From: Nephromyces sp. MM_2019
Taxonomy: Eukaryota > Apicomplexa > Aconoidasida > Nephromycida
Direction of reading: 5' to 3'
DNA: 64,000 nt
Assembly: GCA_015657535.1 (NCBI GenBank)
Contig: JADHZB010001376.1
Location: 1 to 64,000 of the forward strand
This document shows, piece after piece, positions 11,903 to 22,802 of this stretch (positions are counted from its first letter, which is position 1; each line of letters starts with the position of its first letter). A program made the position numbers and the translations under genes. The notes beneath the pieces are model-generated. The model saw nothing but the letters and a program-made list of their open reading frames with translations, was not told the origin of the DNA and did no database searches.

Positions 11903-12196
11903 CTGGCATATCAAATAGTAATAAATAAAAGATACAATCGGGTGGCACAACCATTATCTAGCTACAAGTCTACGCCGTAGCCGAATTCTTTCTTCAGTAT
12001 TAGGCTACTATTAAGTACAAGTTGATGCTAGATTGATCCCCGTAGCTGGTATAACGAATAAGAAGCAAATAATCCTCAAGACACAGAGGAATTATTCTTA
12101 TGCTTTCAATATTCGAGTTTTACTGCGAAGTCTCGATAACAAGATAGGGGTCCCAGCGAAAACTTACCAAAAATTATGCAATTACAGGGAAAGCAG

Positions 12197-12480
12197 TTAA
12201 TATGCCACAAAATATCGTATAACGGGTTGAAAACTATACGAATTTCCTAAAAAAATCACTTGATTGATAAATCTATAAGGTACACTCGCAAAAGCTAGAC
12301 ACGCATTAATCCGAACACAGATCCATAGACACCTATTTGTTAGAGGGAAATTCGGCACTACTGAAGCACCTATACGGGAAACCGATGATATAATTACAGG
12401 TTTGTGAAGCTTATTGTATGCATGCAAGCGCGGAAAGATATATCCCGTAACGAAACAGGAAGAGGAGGCGGAGTATTCAT
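12197..12480 (-). CDS. Coding-looking block, unresolved
   Basis: On the - strand a frame is open from about 12470 to a TAA at 12197. The peptide includes KLHKPVIISSVSRIGASVVP and NFPLTNRCLWICVRIN. A second frame here (after a TTTTTTTAG at about 12259) is also open to a GTAAGT donor at about 12170 and encodes EIRIVFNPLYDILWHIN. Only one can be real. Upstream lies the 12481-12843 frame; downstream is the 5' region of the split-barrel gene. No family recognised. Confidence 0.25.
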
Positions 12481-12843
12481 TCAGTCACTGTTGCCTGCTT
12501 GCAAGCAAGCACAAACATTCCAGATTTCTTCATTATAACAGGTGATTACCTTCTCTAGTTCCTTAGAGGAAGTGTAGATATTCCGCCTTTGTTGAAGCCG
12601 AAGGGATTGCGCGATGCTTTCATGTTGTATCTTTCCTTCAAGTAAGTAACTACGCGATTTTAAAGTTAATAAAGGCAATGGTAATGACGGCGAGATAAGT
12701 GGCCTGGCAACATATCTTAGAGGGTTTGGCATACTCTGCTGAAAATTGTAGATACTACTGTTTCCATAAGTAGCTCTTTTGATGCTTTCCCTGGCCAACA
12801 AGTACTTGCGCAGAAACCACGCCGCTTCTTTCTCCATCATCAA
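12481..12843 (-). CDS. Open frame of 120 codons, unrecognised
   Basis: A - strand frame starts with ATGATGATGGAG after a T-run and ends in TGA at 12481. The protein is basic, Leu/Arg/Gln-rich and lacks low complexity (KEAAWFLRKYLLARESIKRA; IAQSLRLQQRRNIYTSSKEL). An in-frame AAG|GTAATC donor at about 12550 could end the exon earlier. An overlapping frame at 12790-12895 also looks coding (NFPPFFDDGERSGVVSAQ), so the gene model is not settled. Function unknown. Confidence 0.35.
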   Translation of the reverse strand: MMMEKEAAWFLRKYLLARESIKRATYGNSSIYNFQQSMPNPLRYVARPLISPSLPLPLLTLKSRSYLLEGKIQHESIAQSLRLQQRRNIYTSSKELEKVITCYNEEIWNVCACLQAGNSD

Positions 12844-12895
12844 AAAAAGGTGGAAAATTCAACAGGAGTATTATCTTCAGGGCAGAACTTGCTCA

Positions 12896-14718
12896 GAAAA
12901 ACAACTACTCATCCTTTGATAGCAAGATCTTCGTTGAAGTGTCAACATCACAGATACCAAAAAAACCTTAACTTCATGATCTTCGGGTACCACCGTGTAG
13001 CTCATATATTAAAAAGTAGGATAATCGAAGCAGCGTCTATGCCTCATGCTTCTATCTTGGATGGCTTACGACACTCCTTGAAGTTCTTCCACATACTTCT
13101 AGCAATGGTATTACGATGTACCCTAAATGCAGAGAAAAGCACGGATTTTTCTATTTCTTATCATCTCTTACTATAAGGAGTTTATGTACTAGCTAAGTGA
13201 AGAGTAGCAGTATTGTATTCTTCAGGTCTGATCATAATCATGCAATAGTAATGTCAACACTACTTCAGCTCCGAGCATAATAATGCAAGGGCGATGTCAA
13301 TGCTATTGAAAAGGAGGCTATGGGTAGAAGTGCTGTTTGAAAGGACATGGGCTCACAAAATGAAATTCCCTTTCCTTCCGCTTTTTTAGGGTATTCACGG
13401 TTAACTGTGTGCAGGGGGCTATTATGCCCATCACAGTATATTCCCATTAAATTTAAGCCTTAATACCTGCGGCGCAGGACGGAGAGTGACATACTTGTAG
13501 GAAGCTGAGCCAGCGAACGAAAACGGTGGGAAAAAAAGATAATAATGCTTAAACTAAAATAATATGCTCAACGCAGGGGTCCATTACACCAGATTTTACG
13601 AAGCAAGAGAGCGCAGCGCACTTCATGCAGAATTCTTTGCCAAAAAATTATTATTTCTCGGTGTACAGCAGCTAAGCACAGTACCGCAATATGGTACGCT
13701 AGATGTGACGCTACCACCTATGGTAACTACTCGATAGTAGCGACTACCCGTTACAGTCTGATGTTATATGCCAGGTTTACGATAACCTTTTATTGAGAGC
13801 CCGCTCGAGAATAATGATCGTGTTTTTTACCTTTTTTGTACATCACAGTGAGTAGCAACTTCATGCATCTTGACTTTCTCCATTTCACATGCACTTTAGT
13901 CCATTTCGGTCTAAGCAAGCCCTTAGATTTCTTCTACATCGTTGCTTGAGGAAGATTACCTTTTTGGTAATATTAAGCTCTTTAAACAAAGAATTATCAG
14001 AAAATATTTTCATAAATTATAATAATTCTATCCGTTACGCTTTCAATGCTACGCCTGCCCTAATTAATTCGCTTATGCATGTTGCGCTATGGCCACGAAT
14101 CTACTTGTTACAAAGGTTTTTCCGTATGTACATTAAACGACATATGCAAATGCACAGCTCCCTGCGTGCATATATGTAGAAAGGAGCGGAGAAATATGCC
14201 ATGCTGATGCTCATCACGTTTGAAATATTAATCTCAAAGAGGTACAAGTATTGGAAGTGTCATCTAGCAGCAAATTTTCACAGGGGAACCTGTACCTTTG
14301 AGTAAACTTCACGATCGGCGCATACCTGGTGAAGTAGCGTCTTTTTTTTTTTTAGTTTTTACATAACGATGATTTATTTAAGCAGAAGCAAGTTCGAGTG
14401 CTTTATTCTGTCAAAAGCGCTGGTTCTAATTTTTGCTCATTGTTAAAACTTTGAGTTATTAATTATTCTTATTACACTTAACTTATATCCTTTTTTATGG
14501 ACATATCGATTCCCAAAAATTTGTAAAAGAATATCTAGAAGTCGAAGCTATAAAAACAGATCGAGCGGTCCCTTCCTTCCTACCGACGGCAGCTGCCGTT
14601 ATACTTTTCCGCTGCCCATCTACAAGTTGCACCTATGAAGCAAACTCCTAATATGATAAAGGAAAAAGCGAAGATTATCTTGTTAAGATATAGCAATTTA
14701 CAGCTAAAAAGATTCTGT
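12896..14718. other. No resolved gene
   Basis: AT-rich sequence with short open frames on both strands, including 12850-13176 (+) and 13889-14179 (+). None has clear splice boundaries. A T-run near 14341 and a short inverted motif around 14570-14600 are the only local features. I can neither support nor exclude small exons here. Confidence 0.35.
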
Positions 14719-15140
14719 TTAATTGCGAGTCACGATGAAAAAGCTATTCGCTTGCACATAAACTTCGGGAAGCTCAGCATTTTTGGGCACACTTAAATGG
14801 TCTTTTGCTATTAATAAAATTTGTGGACTACGAGACATAGCTACCACAAGCGGTGGCATAATTTCGTGGGCTAGATACGACGGGAAAAGTGATGAGATCC
14901 AGTAAGTTATTGCAAATTTATTATTTGCTGAGTGCTTCTGCTGTATTTCAGATATAGAAGATAACAAGCTCATTTTTTGTTGTAAAACATTTTCAAGGAT
15001 ATAATGCAAGCTCTGAAATGAGAATTGGGGTCTGCTCACTAATAGGTCACCCCGTGGCAATTGATATATGTCCCATACAAACACAATGAAAGCCAGCTGT
15101 GAGTACCTATTTGATTGAAGGCGAACATTAAGTGCAACAA
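14719..15140 (-). CDS. Large terminal exon, unrecognised protein
   Basis: The - strand exon follows a TTTTTTAG acceptor at 15141 and runs about 140 codons to TAA at 14719. The sequence is compositionally normal, with few ambiguous regions: VRLQSNRYSQLAFIVFVWDI, an amphipathic middle with LENVLQQKMSLLSSISEIQQ, then a more hydrophobic part (SSLFPSYLAHEIMPPLVVAM) and the C-terminus FFIVTRN. This is one of the better non-homology coding signals in the 12-19 kb interval. A probable upstream exon lies at about 15270-15355 (SDSLHPFMKGLPFQRMASSS), but the phases did not fit with strong donors. No family recognised. Confidence 0.4.
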
Positions 15141-16744
15141 CTAAAAAAGCTATTTAATTATCTGCCCCCTGCTCGAAGTAAAGAGTGCTATGTTTCTCCG
15201 CTCCTTTGCTTATAAAGTTTTACTGCGTCACCCCAAATCACTACTTCCATGCATTTTTCCTATGTTTCCACTGTTGTATATGTTAAACTAGATGATGCCA
15301 TTCGTTGGAAAGGCAGCCCTTTCATAAAAGGGTGCAACGAGTCACTTTCTAAAAATTCATTAGGCCAACTGGGCTATCTTCCCAGTAGACAGGAGCGCGG
15401 CCGCAGCATTTTACGCGAACAGTTACAAGTGCACGCAGCGAAGACTTCACTTCCAGAACATTCAGAATTTATTTAGCGGAAAACTGCTTTGTCGAAATTG
15501 ATTCATAGAACCCCACTCCACCCACTTATCCACGATCTGATTGTTTCTTGTATGTACCCATTCTTTGGAGAGCATCATATGGATAATTAAAAAATTTGTT
15601 TTGATTTGAAGAGGCTGCACCTTGTGCTTACTGGTTATCGCACTAGGAGATATTAACTTCTTATCGCATCAAAATACTGTAGATAAATCTAACAAAAACC
15701 TAAAAGTCCTCTCAAAAGTGAATTTAGGGCAGCTACTTCGGGTAGAAAAAAATTCCTTCTTCGTTATCTTAGAAGGCTCTATCCAGAGGGTTAAATTCTT
15801 AGCTAACATGAAATTCATAGCAAGAAAAGATACACGGCCAAAAATAAATGGGTTGTATGATTAATAGCCGGTTTTTATGAGTCCTCATAAATAGAAGCCT
15901 GCCTTGCGTCTTCGAAAATTCGCCAGTCAGGCAATACAGTCCCAGCGATAGCAAAACGGTTGAGGCAGTTTTCCTGGCAGACCCGTATCCCTCAGGTTTC
16001 TGCTTTATTAGTTGAAATTATTTAGTGCCTGCCAACGTTATTTTTATTTCATCCCCAAATAACTTAACTCTCTTTATAGTAGTACATACACATAGAACAA
16101 AACTTTTTCAGCATAACTATTTATACTGACAACCAAATTAGGCACAAAAATTTTGCGCCGCCAGGTATCTACACCTATGCGAGCTTTGCCAAATGCAGCG
16201 CTTATCGGCTCCCATATGTCTGCATGCTTGATGGGGTACTGGCATCCTCGATTCGCATCCTTAACTTCGCGTATCCAGCAAATTAACTATGTTGGCCCGG
16301 CAAATGGGGCTGCAGATAGTTGTGAGATGCATTTATCGAGAGTGAAGATGTTAGCAGACCAGTAACTACCACAAGAAGCAACGCCACCCGTTGATAATAA
16401 GCGGCGTTAAAAAAAAAACTATCATCTTAAGCATCACTTAGCCTTTTTGTCGTGACCAAGCTTTGCTGGCACAAAAGCTGTGTGAATAGGGAGGGTAATT
16501 TTTTTTGTAGAGTTAGATAAGCAACTCAATCATTTTGTGGAAAACACGAGAATGCTTCTTAAATTTTTTAATTATATATTGGTTGCAGTAAATACCTATT
16601 TCTCTACCCCAAATTTATTAGCAAAACTAATTAAAAATTTTAGGATGCTTCCGAATAACTTTTAAACCACACACGCAAAGACGGCAGTTTCAAGATTTTA
16701 TGAGCATTTTAAAAAGCGACGAGAGAAAAGCAATGTTACTTATT
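15141..16744. other. Ambiguous region: open frames on both strands
   Basis: Frames at 15249-15476 and 15622-15864 on the + strand look coding (for example VNLGQLLRVEKNSFFVILEG), and so do - strand frames over the same bases (for example VKCCGRAPVYWEDSPVGLMN). A + frame at 16153-16365 is similar. Without transcripts I cannot choose a strand. Confidence 0.3.
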
Positions 16745-17116
16745 TTACAACAGATTTTGCATACCAAAATATTCTTTCGATACTGATGCGCTATGAATCA
16801 CAGAAAACCCTCTCATGATTAAGCCTACGCAATGAAATATTTTTTGAGATATCTGAGAAACTATCAAGTCAGTTGTTGGAATAGATTCAATAACAAAGTG
16901 AGTGGTGAAGCTGGGGGTTCTTAAAAATATAGTTCTATCGCAGACATGCAAGGAAGGACATAAATCATAGCTATATATAATGAGGGGTTCAATATTTGTT
17001 TTATCATGATCCGCAGGGAATAGGAAGCAGATTGTGAAACTTAAGGACGGCTCGTATGCTAATCTACCAGTAAAATCAACGCAAAGACATTTCATATACG
17101 ATAAGTTAGGCTTCAT
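16745..17116 (-). CDS. Open frame of 123 codons, unrecognised
   Basis: A - strand frame runs from ATG at 17116 to TAA at 16745. It is mixed hydrophobic/polar (LAYEPSLSFTICFLFPADHD; FTTHFVIESIPTTDLIVSQI; IMRGFSVIHSASVSKEYFG). A stop lies directly upstream in frame, so either the ATG is the start or the true exon begins at the GCAG acceptor a few bases before and uses another frame. It lies between two other - strand coding blocks and could be part of a larger gene. No family recognised. Confidence 0.35.
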   Translation of the reverse strand: MKPNLSYMKCLCVDFTGRLAYEPSLSFTICFLFPADHDKTNIEPLIIYSYDLCPSLHVCDRTIFLRTPSFTTHFVIESIPTTDLIVSQISQKIFHCVGLIMRGFSVIHSASVSKEYFGMQNLL

Positions 17117-18367
17117 TCAGTCTGCGCAAGCTTTTTACACCGTCTTTGTCACACAATTCTTGGTAAAGCGCTAAGTCCGTATTGGATGAAGTGTTGCAAA
17201 GTACGGTAAAAATTAGATGATAAACCTGTAACATGTGCTAGTTCAAAAATGAAAATGATACGACGGATTTACGCTTCTTCAACACGAAATATTCTCTTTC
17301 CCCCTACATAAAATGCATTACCTTTGCGTAAAATAAATCAAAGGCAGATATATCCAAGCCTTGCTTGGTTATTGCTTACTTAAGCCTAACCCGCTTGTGC
17401 TAGAAATATTTGAAACAGAATAGTATTACAGCTCGTACGTGTTACATGAGCATTGTAAAAAAACTTACCACGTTCTGTTAGACGCGAGCCACCTAATTGC
17501 GCAGTCGGTATGAAAGAAATGCCTGCAAGTGTAGCAGTTGCATTTAGGATTTTAACATTACGCTACAGATCTCGAACTACCTGTTTACTATTCCAATACT
17601 AAAGCTACGCGCCCATGTGGCGAAAAAAGGGCTGCTAAGCCAACAGGGCTTTCTAGGGTTTATATGGGTCAAAATCATGTCAGAGTAGTAGAAAGCTGAG
17701 TGATTCAGCTACCTAGACAATAGGAGAAGTAATCATGCACCCGCATATATATATGCTCAAAAATAAACTTTTCGAGCTCTTGCCTCCATACAACTAAGGC
17801 CGTGTACAAAAATCATTTACCAATGATTACTATGTGTCATGATATATATTGTAGTGCTACTCTATCCTTCCTGGCTTATTCATCTAAACGGACAGTTTCA
17901 TCTCTAATTATCTTTGGCATGCCTCCGCTTAAGTTTCTCGACCGGATTATTTATATTTCAGTACTTTGATAGTAAAATAAATCGCTGAAACATTTAAATG
18001 AATTTTAAATCTGATATGAAAAAACTGAAATAAATTCTGTGCTATATATGCTTCTTAAAACAGATAGGAAAGCTCATCCCAAAGTTACTCTCATTGTAAC
18101 GACTCTAAAGCGGCTGATTGTTACTTTCTCATATGTTCGTGTCATTTACCGTTCGTCACAGGGTAAAATTATTACAGGGTCATCAGCTTCCCATTCCTAA
18201 TGTGAGAAAAAAAGTACCAAGTAACTATAGATATTCAAATTATCCAAAAAATATAACGAATTTACATATAAAGATACTTAGGGGAATTTCTTATTTTCGA
18301 AATCAAGCTTTTTCATAGTGAAAATATCAAATTAACCAGCATACAGGGCAAACCTTAGGTATATTGA
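17117..18367. other. No resolved gene
   Basis: AT-rich sequence. Only short open frames are present, such as 18118-18318 on the + strand, and none has convincing exon boundaries. Confidence 0.35.
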
Positions 18368-18861
18368 CTAAAAGAGCTTATAAAATGCAATTATAAAACT
18401 ACGCGTACATGCCGTAAATGACAAGCTTTTAAACTTCTCAAACTTTGCGAGGTTAAAATTACAGTATCTCCTTTTCATGTGAGATAAAAATTCAAAATTA
18501 AATGTACTAACTGCGGCACAGATAGAACAGGACCACACTGTTGAATTATCTGGCATCTCCTTGCGAGGCGAGTCCTTTCGTTCCTCTTCATGTGACCGGT
18601 TATTCAATGGTATAATTACTGGAGATGGGTCTGCCTGAAACGTGTGCTCCAGGAAAGGACGTTTCCTTTCCTCACTTCCACTTTCATGGTCCCAGATAGC
18701 ATTGCCAGTATCACTATACTCCTGTTCTGCTGTTTTTCCACCAAAAAATCTTTGCAAGGGCGCCATCAATTCGCCAAGCTTGCTCTCTGATCTAGCGCCA
18801 TTTGCAGGCTTAGAAGATTCTCCATTTTTACTGGTTGCGAGTAATGGAGTTTCCTTTTTCC
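18368..18861 (-). CDS. Ser/Glu-rich exon with possible zinc-binding CxxC...H motif
   Basis: The - strand exon begins after a strong TTCTTTTTTTAG acceptor at 18862 and stays open to 18368; the true 3' end may be a donor at about 18460 (ACT|GTAATT). The N-terminal ~110 residues are hydrophilic and probably disordered (KNGESSKPANGARSESKLGE; HESGSEERKRPFLEH). A compact segment follows: WSCSICAAVSTFNFEFLSHM, with CxxC, a 12-residue gap, His, and later RRYC. This spacing is reminiscent of a zinc finger but is not a canonical C2H2 finger. Flanking sequence is intron-like. Not assigned to a family. Confidence 0.4.
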
Positions 18862-18899
18862 CTAAAAAAAGAATTTTCCGATGCATGCATCCATGCTAG

Positions 18900-20154
18900 A
18901 TGGAGTGTGCTCAAAATACAAGGTTGTTGTTGAAGGAAAGTTTATGATGCATAGAGGTGTTGGCATATCATAGTTATATACGGGCCGGTAAGTATGTGTG
19001 CCACTGGATTGAATAAAATGGAAAAATAAGTTATGGCAGGCGATGGAAAATAACAAAAAAAAGTCCGAAAAGTAGTTTTCCTGTACTATATGCGAAGAAG
19101 ACAACAAAAAACAAAAAGACTCAGAGATATCAATCAGGGTTAAAACAGCATGGACAATCGAATAGATAACGAGTCTTGACACCTGCCATATCATTTAGGA
19201 TTAGCAATGCTCAGCACTTCAGATTATATTACACGACTGCTGAGCTGAAAGTGCTGTGAAACAGTTTGAATTTCGCTGTTTATGTGCTAGAAAATCACGT
19301 TGCGAACAATATTTCCTTCTAGCTTTTCTCACCTTGCCGATGGCGCAGTTTTTCAAGATGTTCTGAGTATTTTCTCCGGATCAAGGTATCAACGTATAGC
19401 TACACAACGAAAATGGAATTTTTTCAGGACATAATAATTCGTAGAAGTGTACACGTGATAAAAGCTACATGCATGAAGTCGTGCAAAGTCGGTTGCATCG
19501 TAAATTTATGATAGTGTACTAGCAAGTTTCCATGGGAATCTTGGCGATAAAATTCAAATAATAACATGGAAAAGTAAAAATGATGTTTTGAAGAACGCAT
19601 GCCTTGAATTTTTTAAGTAAGGAAAGGTATATTTTGCATAAACGCAAGCAAAACACATAAACATTTAGCACATGGAGACGTAAAACAGATGGAATTTCAT
19701 ATTTTGGTAGTAGTAGGCCAAGAATAAGTGACTGAAAATATATTTTATAAGTATTATCAGAGTAAATCGATCCATCTAAAGGTGAGGAACTATTAAGAAT
19801 TATTTACCCCAGCAAATACCTATAGCACCAAAAAAATTAAAAATCCTATTTGCAAAGAATCTACGCAGTTAAAGTTGCAAACATAATGCTGTTTATCTAT
19901 TCTTTAGCAATCCCAATCATATCTATGAGCATCATTTAAATGATAATTATGTAAAAATCTCAAAAAAGTGCCAACAAAAGCGTCTCGCATTTCCTAGCAC
20001 GCTAACACCCGCCTGCTACCCCAGTTTTTTTGAGATTTTAGCCACTAAGTATATGATTGGCTACCCGGTTTACCCTCTAAACTTAATAGTACTTCAATAA
20101 CACAGCACTTTCTATACAGCTACTATTGAAAAATTCGTATGAAAAATATAAAAC
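18900..20154. other. No resolved gene
   Basis: AT-rich sequence between the exon at 18861 and the 3' end of the membrane-protein gene at 20155. The longest frame (18862-19194, -) is Phe/Leu/Ser-rich and looks like intron translation. I see no repeats or RNA genes. Confidence 0.35.
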
Positions 20155-22257
20155 TTAATGAAATTGAAAAAAAGTAAATCTGAGATATCTTTCTGGTGAT
20201 GCTTCCAACACTCCGAAAACCTCGCACTCTTTACGATTTCTTCATGATATTCTTAGGGAAATAACTCTTCTACATCTACGTATACAAAACAGCACGTATC
20301 AGATGCATATTCGTTAAATCACTGAATACCTGAGGTGTTGCCTCTCTCAGTGTTGGAACACCAATTGGTATAATCCCGGAGACGATGCCATAAACGAGGA
20401 TGATGCTTAGCTGACAAAAACATATACAGGAACGTTCAAAATATACTTTAAGTATGCCAAGAAGCTAGAGGGGCCCATATGTCACGCAAATGTGCTTCCA
20501 AAGGTTAGCTACCGGCAATATCTATTCTAATACATAAACTACACTGTTTATTTACGGACGGAATCAATGTATCAGCAGTAACAGAACATTAATCTCTGGT
20601 AGCACTTGAACAAACACCCGAAATACTGCCTGATGTGCACGCAGCAGCAAAAATATTGAGGTGCATCCATTATATGCACAACGCTTATGATTGCTAGCAA
20701 TTGATTTAATTTATAATATTCTGACTAGTCTTATCAATATAGCACTAAGCCCAGGCCTGTATAAATTGAGCTCGCAGTTGATTATACATGGCCAAATCAC
20801 TTTTAAAGTTATTTTCGATCTTTCAAGTATGCAAAACTTACCGTTATGCCAATTATAAATGGAGCAAGTATGGTTATCCCAAAATTTAATATACCCAGTA
20901 GCGCAATATAATACGCGACGGTGGCTGCGTTTAACAAAAACATGGACTAGGTTATGTGAGAACACCAACTTGTAAGAAATTTCATAAGTGATAGGTGGTA
21001 AGTCAATAGTTTGCGGCTCATTTATGCCCCAAGAATAATGCTGCTACTTGCACCGTACATTTTCTTTCAAAAAAGTTTCTCTGCCGTATCTGCATGATCC
21101 TTAGAAACTATATATCGGGTATAATTCGTTGGAGATAAGGATGCAGGCATACGTTCAGCAAATAGTGATTATTAAACAGACTTCTGAGGTCGCTTAGGAG
21201 CATTCTTAGCTAACGACTGGAACTTATTTCGTACTCACGCAAAGTAAATATACCCAGTAATGTTATGATGAAAGCAATGCAGAAGCAAATAAATGGAGTG
21301 CTTGTGAAGAAAGTCCACATGAGAAGCTTAACGGTGTTATGTACAGTTTGGGCATATGTTTCATTAGGTACTGAGAAAACAGATGATAGTCATATAGGCT
21401 ACTATAGCTGGATACTGAACAAAGATAGACAAGCCACCGGGGTGGCTCCCACATTTCATTGCAATGCGTAACATCTATATGGACGTATAGCTAAGCCATT
21501 CCCAAGCCTGGAATGTTTATAATGCGATTTATGTGACCTATTTTCGTTTGAGAAAGCCTTTACAAGCTTATAGGCGTATGTGATCAGTGTGAGTATATCT
21601 ATTTTTATCAATCACTTCGTTAGAATAAGTATTAACGTGCTCAAAAATATCTATCCAATCCCCCTATTAGGTATATTAGCATCGCTTTATACTGACATAT
21701 TTTTGAAGCAATATCTGTCATGTGATCGCCAGTAATACTGGTGTTAGCAGCTTTCCGCTTGGCAGTGATAATGCAAATTTCTCCGAGAGTTTTTAAAGTC
21801 ACTATGTATTTCCATAAAATTTGCCCACAATACACAATAAACTACTACTTATGCAAACATCTCCTATACTTCTTCAATGCCATACATTTTCTTACCCTCA
21901 CGACAAGTTTTTCGATTAAGAACACAGATAGTAAGCTCTATTAGGACCAAGTAGATGAGTATCTGGAAGATGGTGCGAGGAATTTTGCAGTAACGACATA
22001 GCTCTGAATTCCAGTACAACTGACCCACGGCAATGGCGCTGTTGAGAATCGAGAGGATCAGCCAGATGGTTGTGTCTAACTTCAGACGTTTATCGCATTC
22101 CTAACGAGTTCCACGAGCAGAGAAGCATAGTAAATATATTTCTATAATGGGAAGACCAAGTTTTCTCGAGTGATTAAGAATTCGCTTTTGTTTAGGACAA
22201 CTTGTGAGCTTATACCGCCGTCACAGTTGCTGCGGCACTACGCAGAAAATGTTGCAT
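20155..22257 (-). CDS. Small multi-pass membrane protein, unrecognised
   Basis: Eight exons with matching phases on the - strand: 22257-22216 (ATG), 22100-21896, 21801-21697, 21370-21239, 21099-21059, 20946-20842, 20410-20330 and 20220-20155 (TAA), giving 258 residues. Donors include GTAAGA, GTGAGT and GTAAGT. The final acceptor (TGCGAG) is weak. Hydrophobic segments: TTIWLILSILNSAIAVGQLY, ILIYLVLIELTICVL, FICFCIAFIITLLGIF, AATVAYYIALLGILNFGITI and SIILVYGIVSGIIPIGVP, so about five membrane spans. A hydrophilic loop with TLKTLGEICIITAKRKAANT lies after span 2. No transporter signature is clear enough to name a family. Intron lengths run from 94 to 418 bp, shorter than in the three named genes. 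Confidence 0.5.
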
Positions 22258-22802
22258 GCCTTACAGAGGTCATATTGATGCCTATCTACTTGCGGTAAGA
22301 TACATATCAGTCTCCAAGAACGTTGTAATTTGTGGATTCTAGGTACTGAGTTGATATCAAATATATTCATTGAGACATGAGCTATAGCAATCTGGCAGGT
22401 AGCAGCACACGTTATTCATGTGTAAGCAAGGAGAATTACTCAAATGCAGCATACGGTTAGTAGCCTGAGTCAACGAGCAAATAGTAGACTTGTCAACTTG
22501 CTTTAGATTTTTGTGCTTTTGGTAGTCTGTAGCATGTAAGCTATAAATGGCATATTCCTAAATGACGCTCCGCCATAAGCTTTCCCATGCTTCTACAAAG
22601 TGAAATGCCCGGTTATTGTAGCAACTACGAACTGGGTAGGCTACGTGGAGCACAGCCTTATTGTACGTCTACACATTTTCAAAGCAGTTGTAAAAAAGTT
22701 CTTATTCTTTTTAGCACAATACTTCCTTATTACTTTGGGCTTGGGGGCGAGCAAACTCGTTAAACGGGGTTTATTCAACGGAAATCTTCAAAGAATAGGT
22801 AG

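Noticed and set aside
11751..11954. Alternative frame of the 11684-11902 exon
   Set aside because: It ends in a stop without a splice donor, whereas the chosen frame ends at CAG|GTGATG and continues in phase through five more exons.
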